A stretch of 64,000 nucleotides of DNA from Rhizorhabdus wittichii RW1 (GCA_000016765.1 CP000699.1:5318262-5382261), one strand, 5' to 3'; positions 10,948 through 20,289 are shown, counted from the first letter of the stretch. Notes: generated from the sequence alone by a model not told the origin. A program made the numbers and translations.

Positions 10948-12702
10948 ATGCGCCGTTCGTTGAGGTCGCTCTTGTTGCCCCTCGCGCTCCGCCAGCGACG
11001 GCGGCTGCGCGAGAGCGAGGCGGCCTTCATCCTGCTCGCGACGATCGTCGGCCTGGCGGCCGGGCTGCTGACCAATGTCCAGCAGGCGCTGGCCCATGGC
11101 TTGCAGCAGCTCTTCTACGGCGTCACGATCAACCGGCTCAGCGCGCTGGGATCGATCCACCACCCATGGAAGCTGCTGGCCCTGCCGATCGGCGGGCTGT
11201 TGCTCATCCTCCTGTCGCGGCTGGTGCGGCGGCGCAGCAGGCCGCTGGTCGACGTCGTCGAGGCCAATGCGCTGCACGGCGGGCGGATTCCGCCGGCGGA
11301 CAATCTCGTCATCGCCGCGCAGACGATCATCTCCAACGGCGCGGGGGCGTCGGTCGGGCTGGAGGCCGCCTATGCGCAGGTCGGCGGCGGCGTCGCCTCG
11401 ATGCTCGGCCAATGGCTCAAGCTGCGGCGCGGCGACCTGAGGACGCTGGTCGGCGCCGGGGCGGGGGCGGCGGTGGGCGCGGCGTTCGGCGCCCCGCTGA
11501 CCGGCGCCTTCTATGCGTTCGAGATCGTCATCGGCAATTACACGCCGGCCGCGATCGCGCCGGTGATGGGCGCTGCGCTGGCGGCGGCGTTCGTCACCCG
11601 CGCGCTCGGTGTCGAGCCCTATCTCCTCGTGTCGAGCGCCGAGCGGACGGTGACCAGCGTCGACTATCTGCTGTTCGCGCTGCTCGGCCTGTTGTGCGCC
11701 GGCCTCGGCATCCTGGTGATGCGGCTCGTCACCTCCACGGAGCGCCGGGTGCAGGGCTGGAAGATATTGGACGGCTGGCGGCCGCTGGTCGGTGGCCTGA
11801 TCCTGATGCCGATCGCGCTGATGTCGCCGCAATCGCTGTCCGCCGGACATGGGGCGTTGCATCTCAACCTGCTGCTGCATCCCGCGACGACCTTCCTCGT
11901 CGTCGTCCTGGTGCTGAAGATCGCGGCCTCGGTCATCTCGCTCAGCTTCGGCTTCCGGGGAGGCCTGTTCTTCGCCTCGCTCTTCCTCGGTTCGCTGGTC
12001 GGGCAGATCTATGCGCAGTTGCTCGCCCTCGGCCCGCTGGGGCCGATGGTCGACGTCACCGACGCGGCGCTGGTGGGGATGGCGGCGCTGAGCGTGGCGA
12101 TCGTCGGCGGGCCGATGACCCTGTCGATCCTGGTGCTGGAGACGACCCGCGATTTCGGCCTGATGGGCGTGGTGCTGACCGCGTCGCTGGTGTCGAGCGC
12201 CTTCACGCGCGAGATGTTCGGCTATTCCTTCTCGACATGGCGGCTGCACCTGCGCGGCGCCGGAGTGCGCGGGCCGCGCGACGTCGGCTGGGCGCTCGAT
12301 CTCAACGCAGGCCGGCTGATGCGGCGCGACTGGGTGCCGGTGCAGGCCGACATGACGATCGCCGAGTTCCGCATGCGCATCCCGCTGGGGTCGACCAGCC
12401 GCGCGGTGATGGTCGACGCCGACGGCCATTATGGCGGGATCGTCCCGACCGCTGCCGCCTACCGGTCCGATCTCGACCAGGCCACGCGGATCGACGCGCT
12501 GGCGACGCTCGGCGACGCGACGCTCCAGCCGACGAGCGGCATCGAGGCGATCCTCGACCGGTTCGACGCTGCCGGAGCCGACGAGCTGGCGGTCGTGGAC
12601 CCGGAAGGCCGGGTGGTCGGCGTCGTCACCGAACGCTATGCCCGGCGCCGCTATCTCGAGGAGGCGGAGACGGTCCGGCGGGAGGCGTTCCGCGAGGATT
12701 GA
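10948..12702 (+). CDS. ClC-family chloride channel/transporter homologue with C-terminal CBS region, divergent filter motifs
   Basis: This 584-aa membrane protein has the ClC fold signatures: a long helical region from about residue 25 to 430, then a soluble tail with CBS-like segments (about 450-570, including DELAVVDPEGRVVGVVTERYARR). Three anion-path motifs are altered relative to the well-studied Escherichia coli protein. The GSGIP motif is not recognisable near residues 100-112; the GREGP motif reads GLEAA, keeping the gating Glu (E139); and the GxFxP motif reads GLFFA (about 338-342). It probably moves anions across the inner membrane, but chloride selectivity and channel versus antiport behaviour cannot be inferred. 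It is tail-to-tail with the dioxygenase gene. Confidence 0.82.
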   Translation: MRRSLRSLLLPLALRQRRRLRESEAAFILLATIVGLAAGLLTNVQQALAHGLQQLFYGVTINRLSALGSIHHPWKLLALPIGGLLLILLSRLVRRRSRPLVDVVEANALHGGRIPPADNLVIAAQTIISNGAGASVGLEAAYAQVGGGVASMLGQWLKLRRGDLRTLVGAGAGAAVGAAFGAPLTGAFYAFEIVIGNYTPAAIAPVMGAALAAAFVTRALGVEPYLLVSSAERTVTSVDYLLFALLGLLCAGLGILVMRLVTSTERRVQGWKILDGWRPLVGGLILMPIALMSPQSLSAGHGALHLNLLLHPATTFLVVVLVLKIAASVISLSFGFRGGLFFASLFLGSLVGQIYAQLLALGPLGPMVDVTDAALVGMAALSVAIVGGPMTLSILVLETTRDFGLMGVVLTASLVSSAFTREMFGYSFSTWRLHLRGAGVRGPRDVGWALDLNAGRLMRRDWVPVQADMTIAEFRMRIPLGSTSRAVMVDADGHYGGIVPTAAAYRSDLDQATRIDALATLGDATLQPTSGIEAILDRFDAAGADELAVVDPEGRVVGVVTERYARRRYLEEAETVRREAFRED

Positions 12703-12715
12703 CGATGCGGGCCGG

Positions 12716-13642
12716 TCAGGCCGCCTTCCGTCCGTGCAGGCGGCGGCCGAGTCCGTAATCGCCCATGATCGTCGTGCGCTCCATGATCCGCACCTCGTTG
12801 GGGGCCGCGCCGGTGACGCAATGCGCCATCCGCCAATTGTCCCACAGCAGCATCTCCGACGGCTGCCATTGGTGGAAATAGGCGGGGCAGGCGGTCAGGT
12901 GATCGACCAGGCGGCCGAGCAGCGCATGGCCGGCCTCATCGTCATGGCCCAGGATATGCAGGGCGCCGAACGGCGAGACGTTGAGCACTTTGCGGCCGGT
13001 ATCCGGCTGGACGAACACGACCGGATGGACGACCGGCGGATAATCGGCGTCGAGGCGCGGCCCCACCGATTTCTCGAAATCGCCGGTCAGGATGGTGCGC
13101 ACCCGGCTCCTGGTCCCGTAGCGCGATCCGCCGGGATTGACGCAGAGCTGGTAGACGATCTCCAGCCCCTCGATCTCCGCCTTCAGCGTCTCGGGCAGCA
13201 GCTCATAGGCCTGGACCTGGTCGATGAAGCCGGTCTGCCCGCCCCAGCTCGCGATCGTCTTCGCGGTCAGCAGCCCGCCATGGTTGATGCTGTCGACGAA
13301 GATCAGGTCGGAATGCCAGGGCAGGAAGGCGACCGATTCGACGCCGTCGACCTCGAACAGCCCTTCCTTGTCCTTGTCGGAGACGAGGGTGATCAGCTCG
13401 GGATGGTCGGCGGATCGCAGCTCGGGGATCGGATGGACCTCCAGCTCGCCGAACACCCGGCTCAGCGCGATCTGGAATTCGGGCGTGACCTCGCTGCCGC
13501 GAAAGACGACGAGGCCGTCCCGGATCCAGTGGTCGCGCAGTTCGGCGCGCACCGCTTCCCGATCGATGTCCTGTCGGGCGAGGCCGACGACCTGCTTGCC
13601 GAACCCCAGCCCCTCCCGGAGCGTCTCCACCGAATAGCCCAT
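12716..13642 (-). CDS. TauD/TfdA family 2-oxoglutarate and Fe(II)-dependent dioxygenase
   Basis: This 308-aa cytoplasmic enzyme carries the HxD...H iron triad of the family: His110 and Asp112 in FLPWHSDLIF and His274 in NWRMAHCVTG, followed by an Arg (289) positioned to bind 2-oxoglutarate. Family members use oxygen and 2-oxoglutarate to hydroxylate substrates, for instance to release sulfite from taurine or to cleave aryloxyalkanoates. The substrate here is unknown and no transporter or sulfonate genes adjoin it. A GGAGAGG ribosome site precedes the ATG. It is a single-gene unit between the convergent ClC gene and the co-directional methyltransferase operon. Confidence 0.87.
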   Translation of the reverse strand: MGYSVETLREGLGFGKQVVGLARQDIDREAVRAELRDHWIRDGLVVFRGSEVTPEFQIALSRVFGELEVHPIPELRSADHPELITLVSDKDKEGLFEVDGVESVAFLPWHSDLIFVDSINHGGLLTAKTIASWGGQTGFIDQVQAYELLPETLKAEIEGLEIVYQLCVNPGGSRYGTRSRVRTILTGDFEKSVGPRLDADYPPVVHPVVFVQPDTGRKVLNVSPFGALHILGHDDEAGHALLGRLVDHLTACPAYFHQWQPSEMLLWDNWRMAHCVTGAAPNEVRIMERTTIMGDYGLGRRLHGRKAA

Positions 13643-13746
13643 CCTGCCGCCTCTCCGCGTCGTTCGCCGGGAAGAGTAGGGCAGGGCGGTGCGGCCCGGT
13701 AAGCCGCGCGCCCGCGATATCGTCTATCTGATAGGGGCGGGCGGCC

Positions 13747-14772
13747 TTACCCCGCCGGCCGCAGCCGATAGTGGCTGACCGCCCAGGGGACGCCGTCCTT
13801 GTGGCCGAACAGCCCGGCCGTCGCCAGGAAGAACAGTCGCCAGCGCCGCTCCCACAGCCTGGCGTCGGCGCCGTAGGTCTGGCGGAATATCTCGGCGATC
13901 GCCGGCTGGTTGGCGTCGAAGCGGGCGAGCCAGTCGAACGCGGTGCGGGCATAATGCTCGCCGTTCCAGCGCCATTCCTGCTCGACCGCGAACAGGTCGG
14001 GGAAATGGCGGAGCAGGCCGTGGCTGGGCATGATCCCGCCGGTGAAGAAATGCTGGGCGATCCAGTCGGCCTTGTCGCCATGGTCGAAGCGGTAGCTCGC
14101 CCGGTCATGGGTGAAGATGTGGATGAACAGCAGCCCGTCGGGCTTCAGCCAGCCCTTCACCCGGGTCAGCAGCGCGCGCCAGTTCGACATATGCTCGAAC
14201 ATCTCGACCGAGACGACCCGATCGAAGCGGCCGTCCGCCTGGAAATCGTTCATGTCGCAGGTGACGACGGTCAGGTTGGTCGATCCCTGCGCCCTGGCGA
14301 GCGTCTCGATATGCTCGCGCTGCGAATGGGAATTGGAGACCGCGGTGATCCGCGCGTTGGGATAGCGGGCGGCCATGTACAGGCTGAGCGAGCCCCAGCC
14401 GCAGCCGAGCTCCAATATCTCCTGCCCGTCCCGCAGGTCGGCATGCTCGGCGGTCTGGGCGAGGGCGGCTTCCTCGGCCTCGGCGATCGTCGTTTGCGGT
14501 CCCTCATAATAGCAGCAGCTATATTTGCGGCGCGGGCCGAGGCAGAGGTCGAAGAAGGCGGCCGGCACCTCATAATGCTGGGCATTGGCGTCGTCGGTGT
14601 GGATCGCGATCGGGAAGCCGTCCATGTCGCGGGCGAAGGCGGCCTCGATGTCGGGCTGCTTCGCCAGCTTGCGGCCGGTGCGGCCGACGAGGAACTCGAC
14701 CCCCGCCAGGGTCACGGCGTCGGGAAGCGGCAGCCGTTCGACGGCTGCTGTGGCGGCGGCGATGATGTCCAT
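13747..14772 (-). CDS. Cyclopropane-fatty-acid-synthase-like SAM-dependent methyltransferase
   Basis: This 341-aa protein belongs to the CFA synthase/mycolic-acid methyltransferase family. It has the SAM-binding loop ILELGCGWGSLSLYMA (about 117-132), ISREQ-like SNSHSQREHI, VSVEMFEHM (about 185-193) and an N-terminal YSCCYY segment typical of the family's lipid-binding part. It probably methylates the double bond of unsaturated phospholipid acyl chains at the membrane. The ATG at 14772 shares its A with the TGA of the DUF1295 gene (TGATG), so the two are translationally coupled. The divergent operon carries an FAD oxidoreductase and a DUF1365 protein, the usual partners of this methyltransferase clade. 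Confidence 0.9.
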   Translation of the reverse strand: MDIIAAATAAVERLPLPDAVTLAGVEFLVGRTGRKLAKQPDIEAAFARDMDGFPIAIHTDDANAQHYEVPAAFFDLCLGPRRKYSCCYYEGPQTTIAEAEEAALAQTAEHADLRDGQEILELGCGWGSLSLYMAARYPNARITAVSNSHSQREHIETLARAQGSTNLTVVTCDMNDFQADGRFDRVVSVEMFEHMSNWRALLTRVKGWLKPDGLLFIHIFTHDRASYRFDHGDKADWIAQHFFTGGIMPSHGLLRHFPDLFAVEQEWRWNGEHYARTAFDWLARFDANQPAIAEIFRQTYGADARLWERRWRLFFLATAGLFGHKDGVPWAVSHYRLRPAG

Positions 14773-15578
14773 CAAGCTTTCCTGGGTGGGAGGGGGAAGA
14801 AGGCGCTGGTCCGCGCCATATAGGATCGGAAGGCGTCGCCCCGGCTGCGCAGCATGTGCGCCTCCAGCGGCGGGATGCCCGAGACGTGGACGAGCAGCCA
14901 GTACATCAGCAGCGGGCCGACCAGCGCCAGCCAGCCCGGCCACCAGCCGCCCGTCACGGAGATCGCGATCACCGGATAGGCGAGCCAGCCGAGCCATTCG
15001 AAGAAATAATTGGGATGGCGCGACCAGCGCCACAGCCCGCGGTCGCAGACCTTGCCATGGTTGGCGGGGTCGGCGGCGAAGGCGCGGAGCTGGCCGTCGG
15101 CGACGCCCTCGCCGACCACCGAGACGATCAGCAGGGCGAGCCCGATCCAGTCGGCGGCGGCGAAGGCCGGGCCCGGCCGGTGCGCGGCGGCGTAAACGGT
15201 GGCGACCAGCCCGATCCCGCACAGCGCCTGGATCTGGAGGAACAGGAACAGCCGCGCCTGGAAGCGATCGCCCCATTCGCGGCGCAGGTCGGCATAGCGC
15301 GGGTCCTCCGCCGTCGCGGTCGCGGTGCGCGCGAGGATGTGGAAGCCGAGGCGCATCGACCAGAAGACGACCATGCCGGCGACCAGCCAGCGCCGCTCGA
15401 TCGGCCCGTCGCCGGCCGCCATCAGCGCCGTCACCAGCCCGCCGATGCCGATCGCGAAGGACCAGAAGACGTCGGCCCAGCCCGATTGCCCGGTCGCCCG
15501 CTGCACCGCCCAGGCCACCGCCATCATCGCCGACAGCACGACCGATGCGGCGAGGATGCTGTCCAGTCCGCTCATCAA
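14772..15578 (-). CDS. DUF1295 family membrane protein (steroid-reductase-like fold)
   Basis: This 268-aa protein has about seven hydrophobic segments and the C-terminal DUF1295 signature: DRGLWRWSRHPNYFFEWLGW (about 189-208), then GIPPLEAHMLRSRG. The fold is related to isoprenylcysteine methyltransferases and 5-alpha reductases, so an NADPH-dependent reduction of a lipid in the inner membrane is plausible but unproven. It is the first gene of a two-gene operon with the CFA-synthase-like enzyme and is divergent from the FAD oxidoreductase gene across a 273-bp control region. Confidence 0.88.
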   Translation of the reverse strand: MMSGLDSILAASVVLSAMMAVAWAVQRATGQSGWADVFWSFAIGIGGLVTALMAAGDGPIERRWLVAGMVVFWSMRLGFHILARTATATAEDPRYADLRREWGDRFQARLFLFLQIQALCGIGLVATVYAAAHRPGPAFAAADWIGLALLIVSVVGEGVADGQLRAFAADPANHGKVCDRGLWRWSRHPNYFFEWLGWLAYPVIAISVTGGWWPGWLALVGPLLMYWLLVHVSGIPPLEAHMLRSRGDAFRSYMARTSAFFPLPPRKA

Positions 15579-15627
15579 CCCCCCGCCTTATTGTCCTGGC
15601 CCAAAGCTATTTCATGCCCATCCTCCT

Positions 15628-15655
15628 CGTCATTCCCGCTTTCGCGGGAATGACG
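15628..15655. repeat. Single copy of interspersed palindromic repeat (REP-like)
   Basis: CGTCATTCCCGC, a TTTC loop, then GCGGGAATGACG form a perfect 12-bp hairpin. It is a single, unpaired member of the repeat family seen as inverted pairs at 32311, 37190, 45056 and 62484. It lies in the 273-bp divergent region between the DUF1295 and FAD-oxidoreductase genes. I see no convincing operator in the rest of that region. Confidence 0.85.
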
Positions 15656-15851
15656 GAGAGACGGTGGGCCCGGCACCCGAACTCAGCCGGAACCATCTCG
15701 TAACCCTATACGGCGCATCCCGCCAAGGCGGTTGCGCAAGATTCGACTTTGCGCTTTCCGCAGCGCGGTTTAGCAGACGGACGAGGGGCCGCGCGCAACT
15801 CCCTGGCTTCGCCCGCCGTATCTGGGGGCGAGGGCAAGGGAGCAGGGTGAC

Positions 15852-17228
15852 ATGACGGGGGCTATGGGCATGACGAACATCCGCATGGGGCGGCGGATCG
15901 CGGTGATCGGCAGCGGCATCAGCGGACTGTCGGCGGCATGGCTCCTCTCGAAGCGGCACGACGTCGTTCTCTACGAGGCGGAGAACCGGCCCGGCGGCCA
16001 CACCCGCACCGTCGACGTCGATACGGGCGACGGCGGCGTGCTGGGCGTCGACACCGGCTTCATCGTGTTCAACGACCGCACCTATCCGAACCTGATCGCG
16101 ATGTTCGAGCATTTCGGCGTGCCGACCCGCGCCACCGACATGAGCTTCGCGGTGTCGCTCGACGACGGCAAGCTCGAATATGCGGCGGGCGATCGCATCT
16201 GGCAGCTCTTCGCCCAGCCCTCCAACCTCTTCTCGCGCCGCTTCTGGTCGATGCTGCGCAACCTCGTCCGCTTCTACCGCGAGGCGGCGGCGCGGATGGG
16301 CGGCTTCGGCGACATGACGCTGGGCCAGCTGCTCGAACAGGGCCAATATGGCGACGCCTTCCGCGACGATCATCTGCTGCCGATGGCGGCGGCGATCTGG
16401 TCGGCGCCCGCGCAGCTGCTGCTCGACTATCCGGCCGAGGCGTTCGTCCGCTTCTGCAGCAACCACGGCCTGCTCGACCTCGGCCGCCGCCCGAAATGGC
16501 GCACCGTCGTCGGCGGCAGCCAGATCTATGTCGACCGCGTCCTCGCCGATTTCGACGGTGAGCTGCGGCTGGCCTCGCCCGTCGCGCGGATCGAGCGCAA
16601 GGGCGGCCGGGTGACGATCACCGACCAGCGCGGTCATGCCGACCGGTTCGACGAGGTGGTGATCGCCGCGCACGGCAACCAGGCGCTCGCCATGCTCGCC
16701 GATCCGAGCCCGCAGGAGGCCGAGCTGCTCGGCGCGTTCCGCTACAGCTCCAACCTCGTCGTGCTGCACCAGGACGCCGCGCTGATGCCCAAGCGGCGGA
16801 TGCTGTGGGGCGCGTGGAACTATTTCGGCCGCCGTCACGCCAACGACGCGACCGGCGACCTGTGCGTCAGCTACTGGATGAACCAGCTCCAGGGCTATCG
16901 CACCCGCGATCCGCTGATCGTCACGCTCAACCCGCACTGTGCGATCGACCGCGCCAAGGAGATCAGCCGCACCAGCTTCGACCACCCGATCTTCGACCAT
17001 GCCGCGATGGACGCGCAGCGCCGCATCTGGGCGATCCAGGGGCAGCGCAACACCTTCTATTGCGGCGCGCATCTCGGCGCGGGCTTCCATGAGGACGGCC
17101 TCCAGTCGGGCCTCGCCGTCGCGGAGATGCTCGGCGCGCGCCGGCCCTGGACGGTCGACGAACCCAATGGCCGGCTGGCGATCGATCCGGTCGCCGGCCC
17201 GGCGGCAACACGGGAAGCGGCGGCGTGA
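15852..17228 (+). CDS. FAD-dependent amine-oxidase-type oxidoreductase
   Basis: This 458-aa protein starts with a dinucleotide-binding fold, IAVIGSGISGLSAAWLL, then YEAENRPGGHTRTV, and has the C-terminal family features (YCGAHLGAGFHEDGLQSGLAVAEML). It belongs to the NAD(P)-binding flavin family that accompanies DUF1365 and CFA-synthase-like genes in many proteobacteria, where lipid modification or photooxidative stress is the usual context. The ATG at 15852 follows GAGCAGGGTGAC; ATGs at 15870 and 15885 are alternatives because the flavin motif only begins at residue 15. Its stop overlaps the next gene's GTG by 4 nt. Confidence 0.88.
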   Translation: MTGAMGMTNIRMGRRIAVIGSGISGLSAAWLLSKRHDVVLYEAENRPGGHTRTVDVDTGDGGVLGVDTGFIVFNDRTYPNLIAMFEHFGVPTRATDMSFAVSLDDGKLEYAAGDRIWQLFAQPSNLFSRRFWSMLRNLVRFYREAAARMGGFGDMTLGQLLEQGQYGDAFRDDHLLPMAAAIWSAPAQLLLDYPAEAFVRFCSNHGLLDLGRRPKWRTVVGGSQIYVDRVLADFDGELRLASPVARIERKGGRVTITDQRGHADRFDEVVIAAHGNQALAMLADPSPQEAELLGAFRYSSNLVVLHQDAALMPKRRMLWGAWNYFGRRHANDATGDLCVSYWMNQLQGYRTRDPLIVTLNPHCAIDRAKEISRTSFDHPIFDHAAMDAQRRIWAIQGQRNTFYCGAHLGAGFHEDGLQSGLAVAEMLGARRPWTVDEPNGRLAIDPVAGPAATREAAA

Positions 17229-18001
17229 AATCGGCGATCTACGCGGGCACCGTCTTCCACCGCCGCTTCCGCCCGCGCGCGCACAATCTGCGCTACCGCA
17301 TCTTTCAATGCCTGTTCGACCTCGACGAGATCGATGAGATATCAACACGTTGCCGGCTGTTCTCGCGCAACCGTCTCAACCTCTTCTCCTTTCACGACCG
17401 CGACTATGGCGATCGTTCGGGCGCGCCGCTCAGGCCCCAGGTCGAGGCGCTGATGCGCCGGGCGGGGCAGGAACCGGACGGCGGGCCGATCCGTTTGCTC
17501 ACCATGCCGCGCATGTTCGGCCATGTCTTCAACCCGCTGTCGGTCTGGTTCTGCCATCGCCGCGACGGGAGCCTCGCGACCATCGTCTATGAGGTGACCA
17601 ACACTTTCAAGGAACGCCACAGCTACGTCATCCCGGTGGCGGAGGGGCATGGGCGCGATCCGCTGATCCGCCAGGCGTGCGACAAATGCTTCTATGTGTC
17701 GCCGTTCATGGACATCGACATGCGCTACGACTTCACCGTCGAGCCGCCGATGGAGAAGACCCGCGTGGTCGTCGCCGGCGGCGATGCCGACGGGCCGCTG
17801 ATCGTCGCCGCCTTCCAGGGCGATCGGCGCGAACTGGGCGACGGCGCTTTGTTCGGCGCCTTCCTGCGCCACCCGCTGCTGACGCTGAAGGTGGTCGCGG
17901 GCATCCATGTCGAGGCGCTCTGGCTGCTGCTCAAGCGGATCGGCGTCCGTCGCCATGTCCCCGCGGGCGGCGACGGCGTGTCGATCGTGGCGGCGGCGTG
18001 A
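17225..18001 (+). CDS. DUF1365 family protein
   Basis: This 258-aa protein matches DUF1365: it opens SAIYAGTVFHRRFRPRAHNLRYR and contains the conserved MPRMFGHVFNPLSVWFC (about 97-113) and TNTFKERHSYV. The function is unknown; in other bacteria it is found next to CFA-synthase-like genes. It starts at a GTG that overlaps the previous stop (GTGA) and ends overlapping the next GTG the same way, so the three genes form a tightly coupled operon. Confidence 0.88.
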   Translation: MKSAIYAGTVFHRRFRPRAHNLRYRIFQCLFDLDEIDEISTRCRLFSRNRLNLFSFHDRDYGDRSGAPLRPQVEALMRRAGQEPDGGPIRLLTMPRMFGHVFNPLSVWFCHRRDGSLATIVYEVTNTFKERHSYVIPVAEGHGRDPLIRQACDKCFYVSPFMDIDMRYDFTVEPPMEKTRVVVAGGDADGPLIVAAFQGDRRELGDGALFGAFLRHPLLTLKVVAGIHVEALWLLLKRIGVRRHVPAGGDGVSIVAAA

Positions 18002-18471
18002 GCGTCGCCTTCCGCCGGGAAAGCGACGACGAGCATCTCGAACCCAAGTTCGAGCTGCCGATCCCGCCTGGTCCGAACCTCGTCACCGAACGCGGCGCGG
18101 CGCTGATCGCGGCGAGGGTCGCCGAACTCGAAGCCGCGATCGAGGCCGCCGTCGCGGCCAAGGCGACCGAGGAGCAGCTCAAGTCGCTCAAGCGCGACCT
18201 TCGCTACTGGACCACCCGCCACGCGACGATGGAGATCCAGCCCCCGGCGGACGGCGACGAGGCCGCCTTCGGCACCCGCGTCCGCTACCGCCTCAACGGA
18301 CAGGAGAAGGCGGTCGCGATCGTCGGCGACGACGAGGCCGACCCGGCGGCCGGCCTCGTCTCCTTCTCCTCGCCGCTCGCCCGCGCGCTGATCGGCGCGG
18401 GGGAGGGGGATTTCGCCGACTTCGCCGGCAAGGCGGACGCGATCGAAGTGCTGGGGGTGGAGGCGGTCTGA
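17998..18471 (+). CDS. GreA/GreB family transcription elongation factor-like protein
   Basis: This 157-aa protein has the two-part Gre layout: an N-terminal stretch rich in Glu/Ala/Lys (about residues 30-75), likely a coiled coil for the RNA polymerase channel, and a C-terminal domain (about 85-155) with GTRVRYRLNG and FSSPLARALIGAGEGD, which resembles the S/ARxLhGxxxGD motif of GreA and Rnk. Gre factors stimulate transcript cleavage by stalled polymerase; whether this divergent copy keeps acidic tip residues needs an alignment. It is the third gene of an operon with two lipid-associated enzymes (GTGA overlap), an unusual place for a Gre factor. Confidence 0.75.
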   Translation: MSVAFRRESDDEHLEPKFELPIPPGPNLVTERGAALIAARVAELEAAIEAAVAAKATEEQLKSLKRDLRYWTTRHATMEIQPPADGDEAAFGTRVRYRLNGQEKAVAIVGDDEADPAAGLVSFSSPLARALIGAGEGDFADFAGKADAIEVLGVEAV

Positions 18472-18489
18472 ACCGCCGTCCGTCCCACC

Positions 18490-20289
18490 TTACGCGTCCG
18501 TGAGCAGCGGCGCCTCGTCGACGATATTGCCCGATTGCCGGTCGAACAGCCGGCGATACCGGCCGTCCGGATCGGCGAGCAGGCGGTCATGGTCGCCATC
18601 CTCGATGATCCGGCCCTGGTCGAACACCAGGATGCGGTCGAGCGTGCGGACCGTCGACAGCCGGTGGGCGATCACGATCGCGGTGCGGCCCTTCATCAGC
18701 CGGTCCATCGCCTGCTGGATCAGCGCCTCGCTCTCCGAATCGAGGCTCGACGTCGCCTCGTCGAGGATCAGGATCGGCGCGTCGGCGAGGAAGGCGCGCG
18801 CGAGCGCCACGCGCTGGCGCTCGCCGCCCGACAGCTTGACGCCGCGTTCGCCGACCAGCGTCGCATAGCCGCGCGGCAGCTTCATGATGAAGTCGTGCGC
18901 ATTGGCCAGCTTCGCCGCCGCCTCGATCTCGTCCTGGCGCGCGCCCGGGCGCGCATAGGCGATGTTGTCGGCCAGGCTGCGGTGGAACAGGATCGGCTCC
19001 TGCTGCACGATCGCGATCTGCCCGCGCAGCGACTGCTGCGTGGCGTGCGCGACGTCCTGCCCGTCGATCGTCACCCGGCCTTCGGTCACGTCGTAGAGCC
19101 GCTGGACGAGCTTGACGAAGGTCGTCTTGCCCGATCCCGAATGGCCGACCAGCCCGATCCGCTCGCCGCCCCGCACGGTGACGTCGAGATGCTCGTAGAG
19201 CGGCGTCTCGTGCCCGCCATAGCGGAAGGTGACGTCCTCGAAACGCACCTCGCCCGCGCCGATCCGGATCGGCGCCGCGTCGCCGCGATCCTCGATGCCG
19301 AGCGGCTGGTCGTGCAGGTCGACCAGTTCCTCCATCTCGTTCACCGAGCGTTGCAGGTGGTGGATGTGGAAGCCGATGTCGAACAGATAGCCGTGGACGA
19401 CGAAATAGCTGGCCAGCACATAGGTGACGTCGCCCGGCGTCGCCTCGCCGCGCCACCAGAGCCACAGGCCGGCGCCGGTGATCGCGCTGCGGATGCCCCA
19501 GAGGACCAGGATCTGCGCGCTGCCCGACCAGGTGTAGCGCATCCAGGTGCGCCGCGTGCGCTTCGCCCATTTGCCGAGCAGCCGGCCGACGCGCTCCTCC
19601 TCGCGGTCTTCGGCGCCGAACGCCTTGACCACCGCGTTGGAGCCGATCGCGTCGGAGAGGAGCCCGCCCAGCTTCGTGTCCCAGGCGTTGGACAGCGTCG
19701 CGGCAGGGGAGGCCCAGCGCGTCGCGAGCACTACCGTCATCGCGACATAGGCCGCCGCGCCGATGCCCATCACCAGCCCGAGCACCGGCCAGCGCCAGCC
19801 GAGCAGCAGCATCGTGCCGAGCAGCACGACCGTGGACGGCAGCAGTTGCAGCAGCAGCACGTCGTTGAGCGTGTCGAACGCCCACATACCGCGCGTGATC
19901 TTGCGGACGGTGGACCCCGCGAAGCTGTTGGCGTGCCAGTCGGTCGAGAAGCGCTGGACGCGGTGGAAGGCGTCGCGGGTCACGTCGCCCATCATCCGCA
20001 GGGTGAAGGGCACGATCCCCGCCCAGGCGATATGGCGGAACACCACCATCGCCAGGCCGAGCGCGGCCATCGCCCCGAACAGCGCCAGCGCGGTGTCGCG
20101 CCGGTCTGCGGCGAGGGCGTCGATCAGCCGGCCCGCGAACAGGGGCACGAAAATCTCGGTGACCGTCGCGGCGGTGATGACCAGCGCGACGAACGCCGCG
20201 CGGCCGCGCAGCCTGCTCCAGTGCCGGAAGGTGAAGGTGAGGACGCGACGGATCGAATCCGTGCGGCCCTTGTCCCGTGTCGATGTCAT
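18490..20289 (-). CDS. ABC exporter half-transporter (permease-ATPase fusion)
   Basis: This 599-aa protein has an N-terminal six-helix exporter domain (about 1-325) fused to a nucleotide-binding domain. Walker A GHSGSGKTT is at about 380, the signature LSGGERQRVALARAFL at about 483, and Walker B ILILDEATSSLD follows at once, with the H-loop in VIAHRLSTVR. It would work as a dimer exporting lipids, peptides or drugs from the inner membrane; the substrate is unknown. A putative 21-codon leader ORF with a very strong ribosome site lies 90 nt upstream on the same strand, suggesting leader control. It is tail-to-tail with the Gre-like gene. Confidence 0.9.
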   Translation of the reverse strand: MTSTRDKGRTDSIRRVLTFTFRHWSRLRGRAAFVALVITAATVTEIFVPLFAGRLIDALAADRRDTALALFGAMAALGLAMVVFRHIAWAGIVPFTLRMMGDVTRDAFHRVQRFSTDWHANSFAGSTVRKITRGMWAFDTLNDVLLLQLLPSTVVLLGTMLLLGWRWPVLGLVMGIGAAAYVAMTVVLATRWASPAATLSNAWDTKLGGLLSDAIGSNAVVKAFGAEDREEERVGRLLGKWAKRTRRTWMRYTWSGSAQILVLWGIRSAITGAGLWLWWRGEATPGDVTYVLASYFVVHGYLFDIGFHIHHLQRSVNEMEELVDLHDQPLGIEDRGDAAPIRIGAGEVRFEDVTFRYGGHETPLYEHLDVTVRGGERIGLVGHSGSGKTTFVKLVQRLYDVTEGRVTIDGQDVAHATQQSLRGQIAIVQQEPILFHRSLADNIAYARPGARQDEIEAAAKLANAHDFIMKLPRGYATLVGERGVKLSGGERQRVALARAFLADAPILILDEATSSLDSESEALIQQAMDRLMKGRTAIVIAHRLSTVRTLDRILVFDQGRIIEDGDHDRLLADPDGRYRRLFDRQSGNIVDEAPLLTDA

